Below are positions 44,088-52,613 of a DNA stretch of 64,000 nt, piece by piece. Position 1 is the stretch's first letter; each line of letters starts with the position of its first letter. A program made the translations under genes and the position numbers. Source of the DNA: Embleya sp045207785 (lineage in GTDB: Bacteria > Actinomycetota > Actinomycetes > Streptomycetales > Streptomycetaceae); assembly GCF_045207785.1 (NCBI RefSeq), contig NZ_CP108776.1:4898001-4962000 (forward strand). The letters run 5' to 3'. The notes under the pieces were generated by a model. The model was not told the DNA's origin, did not search any database, and saw nothing but the letters and a program-made list of their open reading frames with translations.

Positions 44088-46226
44088 GTGGCGACCTGGG
44101 TGTACGGCGAGTCGACGGCCGGCGCGGCCGAGGCCGGCGAGGCTGGGAATGACGAGGCAGGGGATCGCGGGGCCGGGAATCACGAGGCTCGGAATCACGA
44201 GGCTGCGAATCACGAAAACCTGGACGGCCGGGAGCTCGACGAGGCGTTCGGGCTGTGGTCGGCCGAGGAGGCCGACCGCGGGTACGACGGCGTGGCCGGC
44301 TCGCGCGGGCCCGCGGACGGGTATCCGCGGCTGCGGCAGGCGACGGACGGGCCGATCTGGCGGGAGGAGACCGAGCTGGTCGCGCGGACGTTCGTGCAGC
44401 CGATGGGATATCTCCGGGCGCGGAGCCTGATGGCACGTCAACTCATGCTGCTCACCGGCGAATCGGGGTCCGGCAAGCGGACGTTGGCACTACACCTGAT
44501 GCAGGATCAGTACGTCGAGCACGTGATCGCCCTGGACACCGTCGAGGACCTGATGGGATTGACCGTCCGGCGCTGTACCGGCTACCTGGTCGACACCGCG
44601 GATCCGGCGGCCCTCGCCGGCTACGCGGCGCGGGACCTGGAACTGCTCCGGCGGCGGCTGACCGAACGGGACAGCGTCCTGCTCGTGACCTGCGACGTGG
44701 CCGCGCCGGATCTGGGCGACTGGGCGACCTGGGCGGTGCCGTGCCGGCGCCCGGACCCGGTCCAGGTGCTGCGCAGTCACCTCGCCCACCGGCTCGGCGA
44801 GGGCTGGGAGCGCGGCCACCTCGACCTCGTCGACGAGGACGTGGTCGAACTCGTCCGCACCGACGGCCGCCCGGAACGGGCCGCGGCCGTCGCCCGCGAC
44901 CTCGTGGAGGTGGCCGCCGGGCGGTTCACCAGGATCGACCTGCTGACCGCGCTGCGCGACCGCGAGCACACCGCGGTCGACGCCTGGTTGCGGGCGCACT
45001 CCGGCTACGAGGACTGGGCGTTGATGATCGCCGCGGCCGTCTTCGAGGGCCAGGACTACGGCGTGGTGACCGAGCGGGCGGCGGCCCTGCGCGCGCTCCT
45101 GGCCGAGCGACTGCCACGGCGCGAACCCGAGCCGGACCAGGGCTGGCCACCGCGTCCGCGCGACGCCCGACTGCGCTCGATCCACGCGCATCGCTTCGCG
45201 GAGGACGTCTCGTGCGGCCGGGTCCGCTACCGGCTCGACCGGGTGCGGTTCGACCGCCCGCACTGGGGCGCGGCCGTCCGCGAACACGTCTGGTCCGGCT
45301 ATCCCGACCTGCGGGGGACCCTGGTCGACTGGCTCGCGGAGACACCGCCGCGCCCGGTGGAGGCGCATCGCGACGCGGCCCGCGCGGTCGGCGACTTCAT
45401 CGGGGCGGGCCGGGGCCATCAGCCGCTGGCCCCGGTGGCCCGATGGGCCCGCGAGGGCGTCGCCCGGCGGCCGTTGACGGTGCTCGCGCTGCGGGCGGCG
45501 GCCCAGGACCCGGTCGTGGCCACCCAGGTCCGCCGGCTGCTCGAACTGTGGAGCCGCGACCACATCCGCGCCGACCTGCGCCTGATCGCCGCGTACGCGT
45601 ACCCGGGCCTCGCGTCGGTGTACCCGGGCCGGGCGGTGTCGCACCTGCTCGAACTGGCCCGCGACGACGACCGCGCGATCGCGGCCGCGGCCCGCGCCGG
45701 CGTCGTCGACCTGTGTCGCGGCGGGATGAGCGCGCCGGCGATCCTGGAGCGGCTGGAGGCGTGGGACGAGCTCGGCGCGGCGGCCGATCTGACCGCCCGA
45801 CTGGCACGGGACGACCCCTCCGACGCGGTGTTGACCGGCACGTCGTTCGCGGCCGTCGTGCGTCGCGTGGTCGGTGATCCGGCCGGATACCCGGTCGTAC
45901 TGCGGATGTTCACCACCCTGCTGGCCGGCACCGAGACCGACGAGCGACTGGCGGCACGGCTGCGGAAGGTGTTCGCGGCACTGTTCGGGGCCGATCGCGG
46001 GCACGGTCTGGAACGGCTCGCCTACGACCTCGCGCGGCTGGCCTACGAGGGCCTGCCGGACGGCGACGTGGTCGACATCGGCGTGCTCGCGCCGGCGATA
46101 GAGGCGTTCGAGACACCGGTAATCGGGAGACCGGGGACCGAGGCGTCGGGGGCACCGGAGGCGTCGCGCGTACCGGCGACACCAGAGGCACCGGCGGCAC
46201 AACCGAGCGGGGGAGCAACCGCATGA
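44088..46226 (+). CDS. Uncharacterised P-loop ATPase with alpha-helical repeat body, 712 aa
   Basis: Residues 1-90 are acidic and low-complexity, with an N-H-E-A repeat. A P-loop GESGSGKRT (124-132, Lys130) follows LMARQLMLLT. A Walker B-like VLLVTCDV lies near 205. The next 90 residues resemble a winged or lid domain of STAND or AAA-type ATPases. Residues about 290-690 are a helical repeat array (HEAT/ARM-like: LTVLALRAAAQDP, VATQVRRLLELW). There is no effector domain that I recognise. The stop overlaps the start of the next gene (ATGA), so both proteins are made together. GTG 44088 follows GGAGGACGGGGG. This could be a STAND-type sensor (inference); related ATPases are scattered in actinomycetes. 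Confidence 0.7.
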   Translation: MATWVYGESTAGAAEAGEAGNDEAGDRGAGNHEARNHEAANHENLDGRELDEAFGLWSAEEADRGYDGVAGSRGPADGYPRLRQATDGPIWREETELVARTFVQPMGYLRARSLMARQLMLLTGESGSGKRTLALHLMQDQYVEHVIALDTVEDLMGLTVRRCTGYLVDTADPAALAGYAARDLELLRRRLTERDSVLLVTCDVAAPDLGDWATWAVPCRRPDPVQVLRSHLAHRLGEGWERGHLDLVDEDVVELVRTDGRPERAAAVARDLVEVAAGRFTRIDLLTALRDREHTAVDAWLRAHSGYEDWALMIAAAVFEGQDYGVVTERAAALRALLAERLPRREPEPDQGWPPRPRDARLRSIHAHRFAEDVSCGRVRYRLDRVRFDRPHWGAAVREHVWSGYPDLRGTLVDWLAETPPRPVEAHRDAARAVGDFIGAGRGHQPLAPVARWAREGVARRPLTVLALRAAAQDPVVATQVRRLLELWSRDHIRADLRLIAAYAYPGLASVYPGRAVSHLLELARDDDRAIAAAARAGVVDLCRGGMSAPAILERLEAWDELGAAADLTARLARDDPSDAVLTGTSFAAVVRRVVGDPAGYPVVLRMFTTLLAGTETDERLAARLRKVFAALFGADRGHGLERLAYDLARLAYEGLPDGDVVDIGVLAPAIEAFETPVIGRPGTEASGAPEASRVPATPEAPAAQPSGGATA
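44145..44219 (+). repeat. In-frame 15-base tandem repeat in the ATPase leader
   Basis: Five units of 15 bases based on GGAATCACGAGGCT encode N-D/H-E-A repeats. The third and fourth units are nearly identical, so the array can probably expand or contract. Confidence 0.8.
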
Positions 46227-47107
46227 ACCGCGAACACGACGCACCGGCCCGTCCGGTGACCGGGTCCCGGACCCTGGCCTACCTCCGGGACCGACTCGGT
46301 CGGCGCGCCGAGCGCGTCCTGGTCGTCCCGGCGAGCGCACGGCGGCGCCCGACCCATGCCGAGGTGCGCCGGGCCGGCGAACTGTGGTGGGTGGAGGTGC
46401 GCGAACACGCCGAGGTCACCGCGTTCGACCTGCGCACCGGGCCGGACGGCGAGCGCGCGTACCGGGTCGAGGTCCAGCTGCACTGGTGGGTGTACGAGCC
46501 GAGGGCGCTGGCGCTGCGTCGACCCGTGGACGGGCTGTCCTTCGTCCGCCGGGACGTCGAGAACCGGATCCGCAAGGCGACGGCGGTCGTGCACGGCGCC
46601 GACGAGGGCCGGCTCCAGGACGAGCTCGACGAAGCGCTGGCCGACCCGGTACAGCTCCCGGAATGCGGCCTGAGTTATCGCCCGGCCGGGGTATTCCTAC
46701 AGGCCGAGGAGATTCCCGCGGACATCCGCGCGAGCCTGGACCGGGCCCGCTGGGCGGTACCGCTCGAAAAGGAGCGACAACGGCTGACACGCACCCGGAT
46801 GGAGTTTCATCGGGAGTTGATTCGCGAGGGCCCGGAGGCGTTGGTCGCCTACTGGCTGACCCGATTTCCGGATCAGGTCAAGGCCGTGGTGGACCACCTC
46901 GACGCCCACCCGCCGACGGAAAGCCCTGAGGTCGGTCTGAGCTCGGAAGTGCTGGCCCTGCTCGGCGACGCCGACGACTTCGAACGCAATCAACTGCGCA
47001 AGGCGATCGTGGCCGGCCTGGCCGCGTCCGGGCCGCGTGGAATGCGGGTGCTGCGGGACCTCGGATTGCCGACTGACCTGCCCGAAGGCGATTCCGGCCG
47101 GACCTGA
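46223..47107 (+). CDS. SPFH/band-7-like protein, partner of the preceding ATPase, 294 aa
   Basis: Residues about 55-200 resemble a divergent SPFH domain. Strands YRVEVQLHWWVYEPRALALRR, an LSFVRRDVENRIRKAT helix and the strand/turn FLQAEEIPADIRASLD are in the order seen in prohibitin-like proteins, followed by a helical stalk (LEKERQRLTRTRMEFHREL). There is no N-terminal membrane anchor, which most SPFH proteins have. The C-terminal 90 residues are helical. It is coupled by ATGA to the P-loop ATPase and ends at a 19-bp terminator, so the two genes form a complete unit. The SPFH call is tentative. Confidence 0.58.
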   Translation: MNREHDAPARPVTGSRTLAYLRDRLGRRAERVLVVPASARRRPTHAEVRRAGELWWVEVREHAEVTAFDLRTGPDGERAYRVEVQLHWWVYEPRALALRRPVDGLSFVRRDVENRIRKATAVVHGADEGRLQDELDEALADPVQLPECGLSYRPAGVFLQAEEIPADIRASLDRARWAVPLEKERQRLTRTRMEFHRELIREGPEALVAYWLTRFPDQVKAVVDHLDAHPPTESPEVGLSSEVLALLGDADDFERNQLRKAIVAGLAASGPRGMRVLRDLGLPTDLPEGDSGRT

Positions 47108-47117
47108 GCGTGCGGCC

Positions 47118-47162
47118 GCGCGAGGGCCGCGCATCCGGGAATGGGATGCGCGGCCCTCGCGC
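47118..47162. terminator. Perfect 19-bp hairpin between convergent genes
   Basis: Bases 47118-47136 pair perfectly with 47144-47162 around a seven-base loop. It lies 11 bases after the SPFH-like stop and 15 before the L33 stop, so it ends transcription from both sides. Confidence 0.9.
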
Positions 47163-47176
47163 GCGGCACGGTGTGT

Positions 47177-47341
47177 TTATCGCTCTTCGCGGAACAGCAC
47201 GTGCTTTCCGGCGGCCGGATCGTACTTGCGCAGTGTCATCCGGTCCGGATCGTTGCGGCGGTTCTTTCGGGTCACGTACGTGAAACCGGTCCCGGCGGTG
47301 GACCGAAGCTTCACGATCGGACGAAGCTCGTTGCGAGCCAT
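47177..47341 (-). CDS. rpmG: 50S ribosomal protein L33, zinc-independent (C-minus) form, 54 aa
   Basis: A complete L33: ARNELRPIVKLRSTAGTGFT, then YVTRKNRRNDPDRM and a final KHVLFREER. The two C-x-x-C pairs of the zinc form are absent, so it is a C-minus paralogue, used when zinc is scarce. In Streptomyces such copies are usually Zur-controlled and clustered with L28, L31 and S14 paralogues. Here it stands alone and no Zur-type AT-rich dyad is visible upstream. ATG 47341 has AGGAGG. A GC hairpin (about 47388-47420) with an inner GGATATTCC lies upstream and may be regulatory. Confidence 0.93.
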   Translation of the reverse strand: MARNELRPIVKLRSTAGTGFTYVTRKNRRNDPDRMTLRKYDPAAGKHVLFREER

Positions 47342-47474
47342 GGACGCCTCCTGGAAGTTCCGAAGTCTGCCTCGTGGCTGCTTGAAGGCGGGCGGGCGGC
47401 CGGATATTCCACCCGCCCGCACTCGGTCGGCCCAACGCGGGTGACCTCGGTATTCCCTCGGTCGTTGGCACCGA

Positions 47475-48098
47475 ATGGACATCACTCCCGAATGCCGACC
47501 GATTCTTCGTGCCGTTCGTGGTGAGCGTGAGGTCGGCGTCGAAGCGTTGGTGCAGCGCGGCGACGGGCGGGCCCGCGGCGATGTGGTCGGGCTGCGGCAG
47601 CGATACGGCTTTCCCGGCGCGGACTGGGACGCGCACGACGACGCGGGGCTCGTCCTGCTCGCGTACGAGGGCGGGCGGCCGATCGGATCGGCGCGGGCCA
47701 CCCTGCACCACGCCGCCGACGGGGCGCCCTACCCCTACTTCACGCCGGAGCTGACCCGGTACCTGCCCACTGATCCGCGCGGCTTCCTGTTCGTGTCCAG
47801 ACTCGTGGTGGCACCGGGCGCCCGCTCGCTCGAAGTGCTCGCCGTGCTGATCCACGCCGGCGTGCTCGCGGCCCGGCAGACGTGGGACGCCGACGTGGTC
47901 GCCGGGATCGCGCTGCCGCAGCTGGTCCGGCTGTACGGGTGGCTCGGCTGTAAGCCGGTGTCGCCGGCCGCGCCGCTGGCCGGTCTCGACCTGGACGCGC
48001 TGCTGGTCGCGGGTGACCTGGCGACCTCCGACGCGCGCGCCTGCGAGCTGATCGAGCCGCGCGGGTGGGAAGTCACGGTGCCGACGCTGGTGGGCTGA
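47475..48098 (+). CDS. Acyltransferase-like (GNAT/autoinducer synthase fold) protein, 207 aa
   Basis: An N-terminal part RAVRGEREVGVEALVQ...R-Y-G-F-P and GLVLLAYEGGRPIGSARATLHHA resembles the N-acyl amino acid/homoserine lactone synthase-like GNAT fold, with FLFVSRLVVAPGARS as the CoA-binding beta-4/alpha-3 segment. The C-terminus LVRLYGWLGCKPVSPAAPL fits the closing strand. The product is unknown. The ATG at 47475 lacks a clear ribosome binding site. It is divergent from L33 and precedes the Mut7-C gene by 66 bases in the same direction. Confidence 0.55.
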   Translation: MDITPECRPILRAVRGEREVGVEALVQRGDGRARGDVVGLRQRYGFPGADWDAHDDAGLVLLAYEGGRPIGSARATLHHAADGAPYPYFTPELTRYLPTDPRGFLFVSRLVVAPGARSLEVLAVLIHAGVLAARQTWDADVVAGIALPQLVRLYGWLGCKPVSPAAPLAGLDLDALLVAGDLATSDARACELIEPRGWEVTVPTLVG

Positions 48099-48164
48099 CG
48101 CCGCCCGGCCCGACGGTCGATAAACGGTGCGCGCGGCGGCCGTGCCCGATGGGATGCTGACCCG

Positions 48165-48902
48165 GTGAACCGATCGGACGTGCTCCTTCAGATCCCCGCC
48201 GAGTTGCAACAATTCCTGCCACCGCGCCTGCGTGGGATGCCGGTGACCGCTTCCGCCGACGGCGATTCGACCGTCGGCCACCTCGTGGAATCGGCCGGTC
48301 CACCGCTGCCCGAGGTCGGCCGCCTGGTCGTGGACGGCCGCGACGTCGAGCCCGGCCACCGGCCCGTGGGCGGCGAGGTCGTGGACGTGTTCCCGGTCCA
48401 ACGCCCGCAGGCCATCCCGGAGTTCGCCGACGAGGCGCCGCGCTTCCTGCTCGACGTGCACCTGGGCGCGCTGGCCCGGCGGATGCGCCTGGTCGGGATC
48501 GACACGGCCTACCACAACGACTGCGACGACCCGACCCTGGTGATCCAGGCCAACGCCGAGCGGCGGGTACTGCTCACCCAGGACCGCGGCCTGCTCCGCC
48601 GCAAGAACCTGTGGTTCGGCGCGTACGTGTACGGGATCCGGGCGGATGCCCAACTCGACGACCTGCTGCACCGATTCGCCCTTTCGCTCGCGCCCTGGAC
48701 GCGCTGTACCGCGTGCAACGGCGAACTGCGCACGGCGACCCGCGAGGAGGTCGAGTCGGAGGTCGAGGCGGGCACCCTCGACCGGGTCGACGCGTTCGCG
48801 CGCTGCCGGGTGTGCGACCGGGTGTACTGGCACGGCGCACACGGCGGCCACCTGGACGAAATCGTGGCCGTGGCACAACGCACGGTTGCGGGCATGCGCT
48901 GA
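48165..48902 (+). CDS. Mut7-C RNase/PIN-like domain protein with ubiquitin-fold N-terminus, 245 aa
   Basis: Residues 1-80 are the Mut7-C ubiquitin-like domain (TVGHLVESAGPPLPEVGRL, then GEVVDVFPV). Residues 90-245 are the Mut7-C RNase domain, a PIN-related nuclease: FLLDVHLGALARRMRLVGIDT, TQDRGLLRRK, and a zinc ribbon with C-T-A-C and C-R-V-C pairs. The proteins are presumed RNases; function in bacteria is unproven. GTG 48165 is the start. The gene lies after an acyltransferase-like gene and before an interspersed repeat pair. Confidence 0.88.
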   Translation: MNRSDVLLQIPAELQQFLPPRLRGMPVTASADGDSTVGHLVESAGPPLPEVGRLVVDGRDVEPGHRPVGGEVVDVFPVQRPQAIPEFADEAPRFLLDVHLGALARRMRLVGIDTAYHNDCDDPTLVIQANAERRVLLTQDRGLLRRKNLWFGAYVYGIRADAQLDDLLHRFALSLAPWTRCTACNGELRTATREEVESEVEAGTLDRVDAFARCRVCDRVYWHGAHGGHLDEIVAVAQRTVAGMR

Positions 48903-48957
48903 CGGTTACGGTCAGGACATGCCCGCCCGGCACCCACAAGCCCGCCCGGCACCAATC

Positions 48958-49050
48958 CAGCCCGTCCGGTGTTTGAGGACATGGAAGCCAACCGACCCTG
49001 TCCGGCGCCCGCGAACGAAAGCCGATCCAGCCCGTCCGGCGTTTGAGGAC
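48958..49050 (+). repeat. Two copies of a 23-base Streptomyces-type interspersed repeat
   Basis: A 23-base unit with core GTCCGGCGTTTGAGGAC occurs at 48958-48980 (one change) and 49028-49050, both in the same orientation, between the Mut7-C gene and pirin. The same unit recurs five times at 63493-63764. Such units are scattered in intergenic DNA of many Streptomyces genomes. Confidence 0.85.
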
Positions 49051-49080
49051 AACGGGCCGCAGGCCGCCACGTGCGACGGC

Positions 49081-50046
49081 TCAGCGAACGCGACCCCGTG
49101 GCCGCAACGGCGTGGACGGCAGCGTGGGCGCAGCCATCCGCGGGGAGGCGTAGCCGTGGACCGTGCCGAAGTCCGAGCCGTTCTCCCATGCCTCGCGCGC
49201 CGCGGTGATCTCCTCGCCCGTGCGGGCCACGAAGTTCCACCACATGACGATCTCCTCGGCGAACGGCTCGCCACCGAGCAGCATCAGGTCCGCGCCGTTC
49301 GCGGAGCGGAGACGCAGCTCCGTGCGCGAGCAGCCCAGGTACAGCAGGCCGCCCGGAGTGAGCGGCACGCCGTCCACCTCGGCCTCGCCCGACATCGACA
49401 TGACCGCGTACTCGAAGTCCGGTTCCAGGGGCGGCCGCACGTCCGCGCCCGGGGCCAGGGTCAGGTCGGCGCCGACCAGCGGGGAGTACGCGGTGCCCGG
49501 CGAGGTCGAGCCGTCCAGGCCGCCCATGATCACCGTCGCGGTCAGCCCGCCGCCGGTGACCACCGGCAGTTCGGTGTGGTGCTCGAAGTGCGGGTCCACG
49601 CCCCGGTGCGCGTCCGGCAGCGCGACCCACAACTGCGCGCCGTGCAGCAGCCTGGCGTGCTCGCGCGGGGACTCCTCGGAGTGCGAGATGGCCCGTCCCG
49701 AGGTCATCAGGCCCAGCTCGCCGGGTCGTACGGTGGCGAGGCTGCCCAGGCTGTCCCGGTGCAGCACGGTGCCCTCGCGCAGCCAGCTCACGGTCTGCAG
49801 GCCCAGGTGCGGATGCGGTGGGACCTGCATGCCGGGCGCGTCCGCGATGTCGTCGGGGCCGTAGTGATCCACGAAGCACCACGCGCCGATCATCCGTCTG
49901 CCCAGGCTCGGCAGCAGGCGTCGCACCATGTGGCTCTCGCCGAGCTTGACGTCGCGCGATTTCAGCAGCTCGCGCACCGGCTCGGCCGGGACATCGGCCC
50001 GCCCTCCGCACGTGGTCAGAGTCGGTTTGGTATCGAGGTTGCTCAT
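49081..50046 (-). CDS. Pirin family protein, 321 aa
   Basis: A bicupin of the pirin family. The first cupin has the metal-binding His set in VPPHPHLGLQTVSWLREGTVLHRDSLG, and the later GRAISHSEESP completes it. The second cupin follows with TPGGLLYLGCSRTEL. Pirins vary: quercetinase activity, or regulation of pyruvate dehydrogenase and acyl-CoA dehydrogenase in Streptomyces. The function here is open. ATG 50046 is chosen; 25 further codons upstream read as random sequence. It is divergent from the PP2C-like gene with 292 bases between. Confidence 0.88.
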   Translation of the reverse strand: MSNLDTKPTLTTCGGRADVPAEPVRELLKSRDVKLGESHMVRRLLPSLGRRMIGAWCFVDHYGPDDIADAPGMQVPPHPHLGLQTVSWLREGTVLHRDSLGSLATVRPGELGLMTSGRAISHSEESPREHARLLHGAQLWVALPDAHRGVDPHFEHHTELPVVTGGGLTATVIMGGLDGSTSPGTAYSPLVGADLTLAPGADVRPPLEPDFEYAVMSMSGEAEVDGVPLTPGGLLYLGCSRTELRLRSANGADLMLLGGEPFAEEIVMWWNFVARTGEEITAAREAWENGSDFGTVHGYASPRMAAPTLPSTPLRPRGRVR

Positions 50047-50338
50047 GCCGCCAACGGTACGCGGACGGGCCCCGCAGGCCCCAGCCTCCCGCACGCCACC
50101 GAGTTGCCGTGCCACAGCCAACCGGCGCGCCTGGACCCTCGCGACCTGCGCCCCGCCATGGAACCGACCGCCCGGCAGGTCCGCCCCCTCCTCGCCGGAG
50201 CGGCCCGTCCCGCCGCCTGACGACGGTCACCCACCCGGACCCGAGCGCATTCGCGACTGATGGTGGGTCCCTGTGAGGGTTGAGGGGTCGAGGCATTCCT
50301 CGGCACGCGTACGCGGTTCCCGAGTAGGCAGGAAGACC

Positions 50339-51091
50339 ATGCAGGTCAGTCACATCAGCGAAGCCCAGCCCGGTGACATCAACGACGACTGCGTCGTGGC
50401 CGGCGAGCACTTCGTCATCGTCCTGGACGGGGCCACCGCGAACGGACTCCCCACGGGTTGCGTCCACGATGTCCCGTGGGTGGTGAGCCGCCTGGCGGCC
50501 CGGCTCGCGGCCCGCCTGATCGCCGACGACGGCGCCCCGCTCACCGACATCCTCGCGGACGGGATCGCGGGACTGCGCGAACTGCACGCCGAGACGTGCG
50601 ACCTCACCCATCCGAACAGCCCGTCGACCACGGTCGCGCTGCTGCGGGTGCGCGCGGAAACCCTCGACTACCTGGTCCTGTGCGACTCGCCCGTCGTGAT
50701 CGAGACGACCGGTGGCGAGGTCCACGTGATCAATGACGACGCGCTCGCGAACCTCCCCGGGTACACCCCGGAGATCATCCGGGACATGCGCAATCAACCC
50801 GGCGGCTTCTGGGTGGCGAGCACCGACCCCGAGGCGGCGAAGCACGCGCTCACGGGCTCCCTTCCGGTCGACGACGTCCATCGCGCCGCGGTCATGACGG
50901 ACGGGATGTCACGCCTCGTGGACCGCTACGACTGGCAGTGGCGCGGGCTCTTGGACCACGTCGAGAAGCGCGGCCCCGTCGCCGCCGTCCAGGCCGTCCG
51001 CGCAGCCGAACTGCAAACCCCTGCCGGCACCTACCGGGGCAAGCGGCACGACGACGCCACCATCGCCCTGTGCACCCAATTCGGCCGCTGA
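50339..51091 (+). CDS. PP2C-like (PPM) protein phosphatase domain protein, 250 aa
   Basis: The protein has the PP2C pattern in reduced form: GDINDDCVVAGEHFVIVLDGAT with the D-G metal pair, PSTTVALLRVRAETLDYLVLCDSPV, a VMTDGMSRL segment with the second D-G, and a terminal KRHDDATIALCTQ with the last acidic pair. Streptomyces has many such short phosphatases, often reading the output of soluble kinases like the one at 27.2-28.8 kb. ATG 50339 has GGAAG upstream. The preceding 290 bases hold no gene. Confidence 0.83.
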   Translation: MQVSHISEAQPGDINDDCVVAGEHFVIVLDGATANGLPTGCVHDVPWVVSRLAARLAARLIADDGAPLTDILADGIAGLRELHAETCDLTHPNSPSTTVALLRVRAETLDYLVLCDSPVVIETTGGEVHVINDDALANLPGYTPEIIRDMRNQPGGFWVASTDPEAAKHALTGSLPVDDVHRAAVMTDGMSRLVDRYDWQWRGLLDHVEKRGPVAAVQAVRAAELQTPAGTYRGKRHDDATIALCTQFGR

Positions 51092-51123
51092 AGCCGTGCC
51101 GTCGACGCGGCCGGCCGGGCCGG

Positions 51124-51483
51124 TCACGTGGCCGGGGCGCCCTGGAAGAGGGACAGGCCGGCCGCCTGGAGGGCCAGGCCGACGGCCACGATCGGGAGGC
51201 CGATCGCGAAGCGGCGGCGTTCGAGGCGCTTGGTCAGTTCGAGGCCGATGAGCGTGGCGACGAAGCTGAGGGCGAACAGGCCGAGCGTCCACGGCGCCCG
51301 GGAGTCGTACCAGGACCGGCACGCTTCGTCGGCGCAGGACTCCGCCGCCCCGCCGTAGCCGAGCAGGACGAACAGGTCGATCATCGCGACCACGACGAAC
51401 ACGAACAAGCCGACGACGAACGCCACCGCTCGCGCGAACCCGTTGCCGCCCTCACCCTGCCGCGCGGAATCCCTGTTTCCCAT
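51124..51483 (-). CDS. Small integral membrane protein, 119 aa
   Basis: Three membrane helices are predicted (about residues 15-38, 60-80 and 90-112). The loop between the first two has two Cys in SCADEACRSWYD on the outside, possibly a disulfide. No family is recognised. ATG 51483 gives the right n-region; the longer frame adds 15 residues. It converges with the PP2C-like gene and is followed by no obvious partner. Confidence 0.68.
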   Translation of the reverse strand: MGNRDSARQGEGGNGFARAVAFVVGLFVFVVVAMIDLFVLLGYGGAAESCADEACRSWYDSRAPWTLGLFALSFVATLIGLELTKRLERRRFAIGLPIVAVGLALQAAGLSLFQGAPAT

Positions 51484-51639
51484 GCGGATCACGCTATGAG
51501 CGGCGCCCCGGAGCGGACATCCGTACAACTACTCACTTGAGCGCTTCCTTACGGCACCACCACGAGCCGCGTCCCCGTCCGAGGGCGGGCCCGGGTGTCC
51601 GTCTCGATCCGGCCCGACACCCGCCGCCCCGTGGGCGGT

Positions 51640-52446
51640 TCACGCCTGCGCGATCAGGACCTCGAGCCCCGCGTCGCGCAGCGCCTGGACCGTCTCGGGG
51701 TCGGCGGGCGCGCTCGTGATCAGCAGGTCGATGTCGGCGAGCGGGCATACCGCGGCGAGTTCGATCCGGCCCAGCTTCGAGCCGTCGGCGACCACGACCC
51801 GCCGGCCCGCCGCCCGCAGCATCGCCCGCTTGGCCTCGGCCTCGGGCAGGTTGACGTTGGTGATGCCGCCGGTGGGATGCACGCCGTTGCAGCCGAGGAA
51901 GACCGTGTCGGCGTGGATCCGCTCCAGGATGTGCTCGCCGAGCGGATTGATCAGCGAGTGCTGCAACGGGCGCAGCGTGCCCCCGGTGACCACGACCGAG
52001 AACCGCGGGATCGCGCGCTCCAACTCCAGCGCGATGGTCAGCCCGTTGGTGAACACGACGAGGTCGCGCAGCTCGTCCCGGTCCACCAGGGCGCGCGCCA
52101 CGAACGTGGTGGTGGTGCCGACGTCCAGGACCACGCTCTCGGACGGCGACACGAGGGCGGCGGCGGCCCGCCCGATCAGCGTCTTCGCGGGCGAGGCCGC
52201 GGTCAGCGCCTCCTCGAAGGACGGCTCGACGCGCGGATCGCGGCCGGTGTACATCGCGCCGCCGCGGACCCGGCGCAGTCGGCCCTGACGCTCCAGGACC
52301 TCCAGGTCGGCCCGGACCGTCACGCGCGAGATGCCGAACGCCTCGGCGAGGTCGGTGACCTTGGCGAAGCCGCGGTCCGCGATCGTCGCGGCCATCCGGG
52401 CGCGGCGGCCCTCGGCGGGGAGACCGTCGGTGTCTTCGTCAGGCAT
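51640..52446 (-). CDS. DeoR-family repressor of the gal operon, 268 aa
   Basis: A GlpR/DeoR-type regulator. The HTH (residues about 10-60) reads RRARMAATIADRGF, VTDLAEAFGISRVTVRADLEVLE and RVRGGA. The effector domain is the isomerase-like fold with VVLDVGTTTTFVARAL, VVVTGGTL and VVVADGSKLG, which binds sugar phosphates. It is divergent from galTEK and both starts carry the same 19-base element, so it very likely controls galactose genes and itself. ATG 52446 matches a leaderless start; ATG 52455 would have GGAAAG upstream. Confidence 0.87.
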   Translation of the reverse strand: MPDEDTDGLPAEGRRARMAATIADRGFAKVTDLAEAFGISRVTVRADLEVLERQGRLRRVRGGAMYTGRDPRVEPSFEEALTAASPAKTLIGRAAAALVSPSESVVLDVGTTTTFVARALVDRDELRDLVVFTNGLTIALELERAIPRFSVVVTGGTLRPLQHSLINPLGEHILERIHADTVFLGCNGVHPTGGITNVNLPEAEAKRAMLRAAGRRVVVADGSKLGRIELAAVCPLADIDLLITSAPADPETVQALRDAGLEVLIAQA

Positions 52447-52464
52447 GGGCAGCATCTTGCGGAT

Positions 52465-52483
52465 GCTTTCCGAAACTTGTCAA
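52465..52483 (-). promoter_or_regulatory. Promoter/operator element of the DeoR gene
   Basis: Read on the minus strand, TTGACA opens a 19-base element ending GGAAAGC. A CAAGAT-like -10 lies 18 bases on, and transcription would start at or next to ATG 52446. The same element in the other orientation precedes galT (17 of 19 bases identical), so it is probably also the operator. Confidence 0.7.
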
Positions 52484-52559
52484 ACCACAGGATGCGGTGG
52501 TGGCTGCGACGACCCGGGAAGACAGCGGGCCCACGGCCGGGTGGTCGACTGTTCCGTGC

Positions 52560-52606
52560 TTTCTCATGACTTTCTCATTGACAAGATTTGGAAAGCTTCG
52601 CAAAAT
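52560..52606 (+). promoter_or_regulatory. Promoter/operator of galTEK
   Basis: TTGACA (52578-52583) and CAAAAT (52601-52606) are spaced by 17 bases, and the start point would fall at or next to ATG 52614, giving a leaderless galT mRNA. The 19-base element at 52578-52596 mirrors the one before the DeoR gene. TTTCTCAT is repeated at 52560 and 52571 just upstream of -35, a possible activator or second repressor site. Confidence 0.75.
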
Positions 52607-52613
52607 GAGCATC

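Noticed and set aside
47342..47474. Zur box upstream of the L33 gene
   Set aside because: I searched for the AT-rich dyad and found none; only a GC hairpin is present.
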